Shown here one piece after another: positions 59,658 to 64,000 of a stretch of 64,000 nt of DNA; the stretch's first letter is position 1; each line of letters starts with the position of its first letter. A program made the translations under genes and the position numbers. Under the pieces are notes generated by a model. The model had not been told where the DNA came from. It did not search any database and was given only the letters and a program-made list of their open reading frames with translations. The stretch is from Hyaloperonospora brassicae (taxonomy: Eukaryota; Oomycota; Peronosporomycetes; Peronosporales; Peronosporaceae): assembly GCA_947650285.1 (NCBI GenBank), contig CANTFL010000969.1, positions 57,991 to 121,990 on the forward strand, written 5' to 3'.

Positions 59658-60780
59658 TTAAACAATTTGTGGCGAATGGCGTCGTCGAGCGGCAGCACGG
59701 GTAATCGCAGCTACTCGCACCCTCTGATTCGTCTTGCGGGGTAACAGTAACTCATCTAGCCAATTAAGAGTCACTATATCTTGGCGATCTTGGTCATCCA
59801 TCACTATCCCACCTTTTTCTTTTTGCAGAGCTTCACTCGCGAATCGATCGACGCTTGTGTTCCAATCGCGTTTCACATGTAAGAAATTCGGTTTGGGCCA
59901 CGATCGAAGTTTCTCCATCGCTTTTTGTCCCAGTAGTTGTGGACCTGCGCCTTGCAATCGATCTCTTCACGCATTTACCTGATTACTAAATTTGAATCTC
60001 CACATATGATTACCTGTCTTCTGGTCTGGTCAGTCGAAAATTAATAACATCAAAAATAGACCTCTTTGCTCTGCTTCGTTGACATATAGATTAGGTACGA
60101 TCTCAGACGCGGCAGCCACAACCGTTCAACCTAGTAATCTCCGTAAGATCGCGCTGCAATCTCCACACTATCTCTTCACTCCAGCAGACCCATCAAACTA
60201 GCCACTTCAGAGTTTTTCTTCCTCTTTGACCGTAGGTGAAGTCATACTGATCGTTTGTTATGGTCGTTTCCTTTGCTCAATCGCGATCAATATCCCATCC
60301 ACATTCCGGTAGAGGAGTTATACTCGCTGCCAGAGTACCCAGTATCTCATATTCACCCTTCTAACACCGACCGGATCTCCAGTGTCCAGTTTGAGTGATC
60401 AATGAAGCCCATTCGCCTAATCTCCCTTAGGGACCGGAAGATTAGAGCAACCAGGTTTAGGTTGAATTAACACGTCAGCACGGTGATCTCACGATACACC
60501 AGCATGTTATAGCATATATCTAGCATCCTTAGCAATGCCAGTACCTCATTCTTTACCATGTCTTAGTTAACTTCGTCAGGCATCAGCGTACGGCTTGAAA
60601 AAGGGACCGGTCAGTTCACCTTTTCATGTTTCTGCAGCAATGCCGCCGACACAGCCCACTTGCTGGCGTACACTAAAATTACTGGTGTTCGATCCGGGTT
60701 AAAGTGTTTTAACATGGTTGTAGTTGCTATCTTCTGTTTCAAGAAAGTGAACGTGGTTGTTGCTTTCTCATAACGCCTCC
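59658..60780 (-). pseudogene. Gypsy RNase H
   Basis: 59957-59658 is open for 99 codons: QGAGPQLLGQKAMEKLRSWP, then FLHVKRDWNTSVDRFASEAL, the C-terminal RNase H segment (HVKRDWN..AD). Just upstream, at about 59960-60015, the frame reads IICGDSNLVIR (conserved GDS.LVI) and then EIDCKA. The N-terminal half (to about 60780) is broken up by stops. After RNase H the frame runs through LNWLDELLLP into the integrase linker. Confidence 0.8.
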
Positions 60781-60876
60781 TGCCTTCCGGATCCTGATCG
60801 CTCCCAGCAATTGGGTGTGATTTCTGATCGCCCCCAGCAATTAATGTAATTTCTGATCATCTCCAGGTTTTAGACG

Positions 60877-61967
60877 TCATTTCAGATCGCTTTTATGAGC
60901 AAAATGACACAGCCGATTTTGCCCCGCAACTCCCACTGTCTTTGGGTAGTCATACGCTCGACGGATCTCATGAAAATCGGCTTCTCGAAATTCGTGCAGT
61001 ACTAAGGAGTACACTGAAAAGCCTTCGATGAATCGACTGCAATAGTTGAGGCTCTCTAGAAACGATTGCATCGACCATAAGGAGCGATGAAATGGCGTGT
61101 TGACCAATGATCCTCGATCCTTTGAGTCCGCTCATTCCCCAGCCAAAGACACTTGGTGACCCAGCAAGTCTACCTTGCGTAGTCCCTAGAAGCTCTTAGC
61201 CAGGCAGATTGATAAATTTTCATTCATTACACACGTTCAACAATCTGTCCACTTTGCGGTAGAGAGGTTCCAACGACGGGGCCGGTATTAGTGTATCGTC
61301 GATGTATGACCTTCGACCAAGGACCGACGTCTTCATGTCAGAATCAAATTACCCGTCGGTACACATCGATAAGATCTGATGATCACAAAGTGATTGTAGT
61401 TGGACGTGTACCAATTTTCAAATATCTACATAACGCATTATCGATCAGTCGTTGGTAAATCTGCGGTTCGTTCTTCATGTTAAACGGCATCCTTAGGCAT
61501 TCAAACAGGCCTGATGGTGTTGTAAACGCCGAAAAGTCTCTGGCTCGCTCCGTCATCACCACCACCCAAAAACTACTTGTCATGTCTAAGAAACAGTACC
61601 ACCTGGCTTTCTCCATATCCTGCAGCAAATCTCTGATCAAAGACATGGGGTGAATCATTAATCTCGTCAGATGTTTCACTCGTCTTTAGTCGATGCATAA
61701 TCGAATATCTTCCTTATTATTATGTATGATCAACACGATCAGTGATGGCCCCGGAGAAGTGGACGGGCGAATTATCTGCGCTGTCAATAGTCCCTTAATC
61801 AAATCAGCTAGCTTCTTGCGAAATTTGGGAGCGACCAGTCGCACCCTCTGTGCGATCGGGTTAGCGCCTTCGACATCAATATCACAGACCGCTCCACGAG
61901 TCGCAGGGGGTAGAGCATTACCTTTGCTGATTAGCAGATGGCGATTCACCCATATTAGTTGTCGCAA
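60877..61967 (-). pseudogene. Gypsy reverse transcriptase (YIDD type)
   Basis: 61967-61686: KGNALPPATRGAVCDIDVEG, then LADLIKGLLTAQIIRPSTSP (RT start). 61679-61383: WYCFLDMTSSFWVVVMTERA with the first catalytic Asp, and LRMPFNMKNEPQIYQRLID. 61295-61306: the catalytic YIDD, intact, in SYIDDTLIPAPS. 61107-60877: SMQSFLESLNYCSRFIEGFS (thumb/connection). All three catalytic Asp are present, but frameshifts at about 61680 and 61210 and several stops break the ORF. The motif set is typical of oomycete chromodomain Gypsy elements. Confidence 0.9.
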
Positions 61968-62021
61968 CTTCTATTGATTACTTGACAGTGGCTCTCCTGG
62001 GTCGCCCACTTGAATGTCGTC

Positions 62022-62665
62022 TTAAGATATCTTGGCCGTAGGTGTAACAAATTTTGGTAGGATCGTCATGTGCTGATCGACATCCTCAGCATACTTCTCT
62101 CCACTTTCATTACGATACGTCGACGCGGAAGGCGGTTCTGCCCCCGTCCTTTCCTCACCGATCCCTCCGACGCTTGTCAATTCCACCAGTCGATCGGACG
62201 TTTCTATTAAATAACAATCTTTGATCGCACTCCCGTCTGCCAGACAGCGGGATTCTCGTTGCAGCAAATCGCTGATACCTCGCCCGATATCTTTCGCGTC
62301 GACCTTCTTAACTTTGAAGTTTTACTCCTCATGCTTATATTGTGACTGATCGCACCTTCTGCACCCTTGGGTCGTAGAGATCGAGGAATAAACTTTCGTT
62401 GGTAGATAAACAGCTTCCTCGGGCTGCAAGCAATGCTCTTCTGTGTCCCTCGCGATCTCGTCAGATAAATTTCGTAAATGTTTTGATCAATCATCATCCA
62501 TGGTATTGATCGCGTCTGGCTGATGGATGGATTTTCTATGCCCCCATCAGGCTCCTCGCAATCGATCCTCCCTGTCACGGTCAGCTTCACTACTCTGCTA
62601 GATTCCTTTGACATGGTTTGCACACGCTCATCGTCTTGCGTCTCTTCATTTGTATGCTCCGTCAC
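62022..62665 (-). pseudogene. Gypsy pol linker between protease and RT
   Basis: Two overlapping frames (152 codons at 62207-62665 and 81 at 62022-62267) are acidic/Ser-rich without a fold motif. They end YAEDVDQHMTILPKFV, which in the family lies just before the RT start. Low sequence constraint here is usual. A frameshift lies at about 62210-62260. Confidence 0.6.
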
Positions 62666-62724
62666 AATTACCTAGATTGCTCTTTGATCTCTCTTCATAG
62701 CGCGATAATTGCGTTCTCTCTCGT

Positions 62725-63198
62725 CTATGTATTGCATCGGATCCTCGTCGATCTCGTTTGATCAGGTTGTAAGTTGTCAGCACTGCAGTCGTTCGGCCAT
62801 TCTTCTGTCTTCACTTCTTGGAGTTTTAAAATCTTTCTCGGCGTAGGATATGATCGATAATCAGCCAATGGCCCTTCATACGTTGCGGGAGAGACTTCTT
62901 CTCGATCAGTTTTAGCCTCGAACGCTAATGTCTGCCACTCGTTTAAACGTCGCGACCCCACAGACACGTACCCCTGCGATCGGGGCATCGTGTCCGCTAC
63001 CACCCACAGCCCTAATGAAGTTTCCCAGCGTAAATTCATCTCGCGATCACATAGTTTTGTGGGCTGTAGATATTTGAATCTTCCAGGCCCGGTAGTCACA
63101 GATGGCTCCCACTTTATGTCTCGTCTTACAAACAATTTAGCTCTTGGTGGCGCGATACCTATCCTCACTTGTGTTGCTTTGCCTACCGGTATCACCAC
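62725..63198 (-). pseudogene. Gypsy pol segment after protease (157 codons open)
   Basis: This is the longest open frame in the window. It contains VRIGIAPPRAKLFVRRDIKW, TTGPGRFKYLQPTKL and SQGYVSVGSRRLNEWQTLAF, the conserved region between protease and RT in oomycete Gypsy polyproteins. Function is unknown. Its first codons (VIPVGKATQ) continue from the protease frame after a stop at about 63200. Confidence 0.8.
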
Positions 63199-63600
63199 TA
63201 GTTGATCATTTAGGTAAATCGATTAGATATTCAACTTTGATGGTGGCTTACGCCCCGCTAGACCAATACGGACATCATCAGGTAGACATAGCGTTCAGTC
63301 CGCTAAATCCAAACAAAATTCCGCCGGAACCATGGATTCCAGACCCAGTATAGCCTCTTGACCGACTAAATTACCGATCCGTACGTCGAAGAAATCACTA
63401 GTGAGCCGTCCAATGTAATCTTGATCTTCGTTCGCCCCATTTTCATGTATGCGTTTTCCCCTATGCCGACACATTCTTCAGTCTGGCTTTCGTCGATCAT
63501 GCACCCTACCTTACGAGCAAATGTGGTGTCGATGAATGACACTTCAGCACCGGAACAAACAGCATAGTGGCTCTCTCATTATTGATCTTGCCAACCGCTT
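63199..63600 (-). pseudogene. Gypsy aspartic protease, catalytic Asp codon broken
   Basis: The frame reads GAEVSFIDTTFARKVGCMID, then ECVGIGENAYMKMGRTKIKI, the retropepsin-like protease of the family. The catalytic D(S/T)GA motif should precede EVS. Here the bases are ctgtttgttccggtgct, and the Asp codon (GAT in relatives) has lost one base, causing a frameshift at about 63556-63560. A second shift lies at about 63400 and stops near 63210-63330. Relatives continue with GQEAILGMDFMVPA, seen here as GQEAILGLESMVPA. Confidence 0.8.
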
Positions 63601-64000
63601 TGGCATAATTAAACCATTTTCCAGGAGTATTATATTTCCACTATCCACGGGATTCCCTTGGTGCGAGATCGAGCTCCATCTTCACGGCTGACTGAGTGCA
63701 TTCATTAATTTGTTGCACACGTGAAATAGCTGGGACACAAATTAAATTAATACGTTAAAAGCGATCGGCTCGGCCTAATCGTTAACTTCTTGATCCTACA
63801 CTTTTTATCAACGAATACATATATGCAGAGCCTAGAACGCTCGGCTCGTACCTAATTCCATCCTGGCAAGCGTCCTAGTTTAACATCTCCTCCGCCTCGG
63901 ATAGAAACATTTCTGCGTTATTTATAGGAACATACCATTGGCGCATCAGATTGTAAAACTTTTTATTAAGGGCACTTGCCACTCGCATGCACTTTTAACA
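63601..64000 (-). pseudogene. Gypsy gag C-terminal end (runs off window)
   Basis: PGKWFNYAKAVGKINNERAT directly precedes the protease and matches the gag/protease junction of the family. Further right NNAEMFLSEAEEML resembles the end of the gag core. No CCHC knuckle is readable, and stops interrupt. The 5' part, leader and 5' LTR would lie beyond 64000. Confidence 0.65.

Overview
This window reads as nuclear DNA of an oomycete, most likely a Phytophthora or downy-mildew relative (Peronosporales). The basis is the repeat content. A Ty3/Gypsy polyprotein of the oomycete chromodomain type fills the right end. A second oomycete Gypsy family with a YFDD-type reverse transcriptase survives as decayed copies. 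There is also one short secreted-protein ORF with a degenerate RxLR/EER layout. No intact housekeeping gene is recognisable. Most of the window is a transposon graveyard.

Region 1, bases 1-10887, is a giant inverted repeat. Arms of at least 5075 bp (1-5075 and 5813-10887) flank a 737-bp unique spacer. The arms keep perfect register (paired coordinates always sum to 10888) with about twenty substitutions seen and no net indel. The left arm runs off the window. Each arm carries a solo LTR full of hairpins, a tRNA-like Pol III promoter next to a G-rich tract (SINE candidate), a 112-bp tandem duplication and several short unidentified coding-like exons.

Region 2, about 10.9-53 kb, is AT-rich and has no long ORF. 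Reading all frames exposes decayed transposons. These are a Gypsy RNase H and integrase on + (13.2-14.3 kb), a Gypsy RNase H and integrase on - (18.7-20.6 kb), and Copia RNase H fragments on + (32.3-33.9 kb). There is also a 1455-bp element with 209-bp terminal inverted repeats and TA flanks (34021-35475), an RxLR-like ORF on - (35735-36079), and a decayed LTR (37.2-37.55 kb). Further right are a MULE transposase C-terminus on + (41.0-41.2 kb), a Gypsy RT, RNase H and integrase on + (45.1-47.5 kb), and a broken acidic/coiled-coil gene on - (49.3-51.4 kb).

Region 3, about 53.4-64 kb, is GC-richer and very rich in GATC. An LTR of the same family as the palindrome's solo LTR lies at about 53.44-53.87 kb. 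A broken coiled-coil/Ser-rich ORF on + follows (55.1-57.7 kb). A Gypsy polyprotein then reads on -, from the gag end and protease (64-63.2 kb) through RT, RNase H and integrase to a chromodomain (58.0 kb). It is inactive: many stops and frameshifts, including a one-base loss in the codon for the protease catalytic Asp.

Domain calls rest on motif recall and alignment by eye, not on searches.
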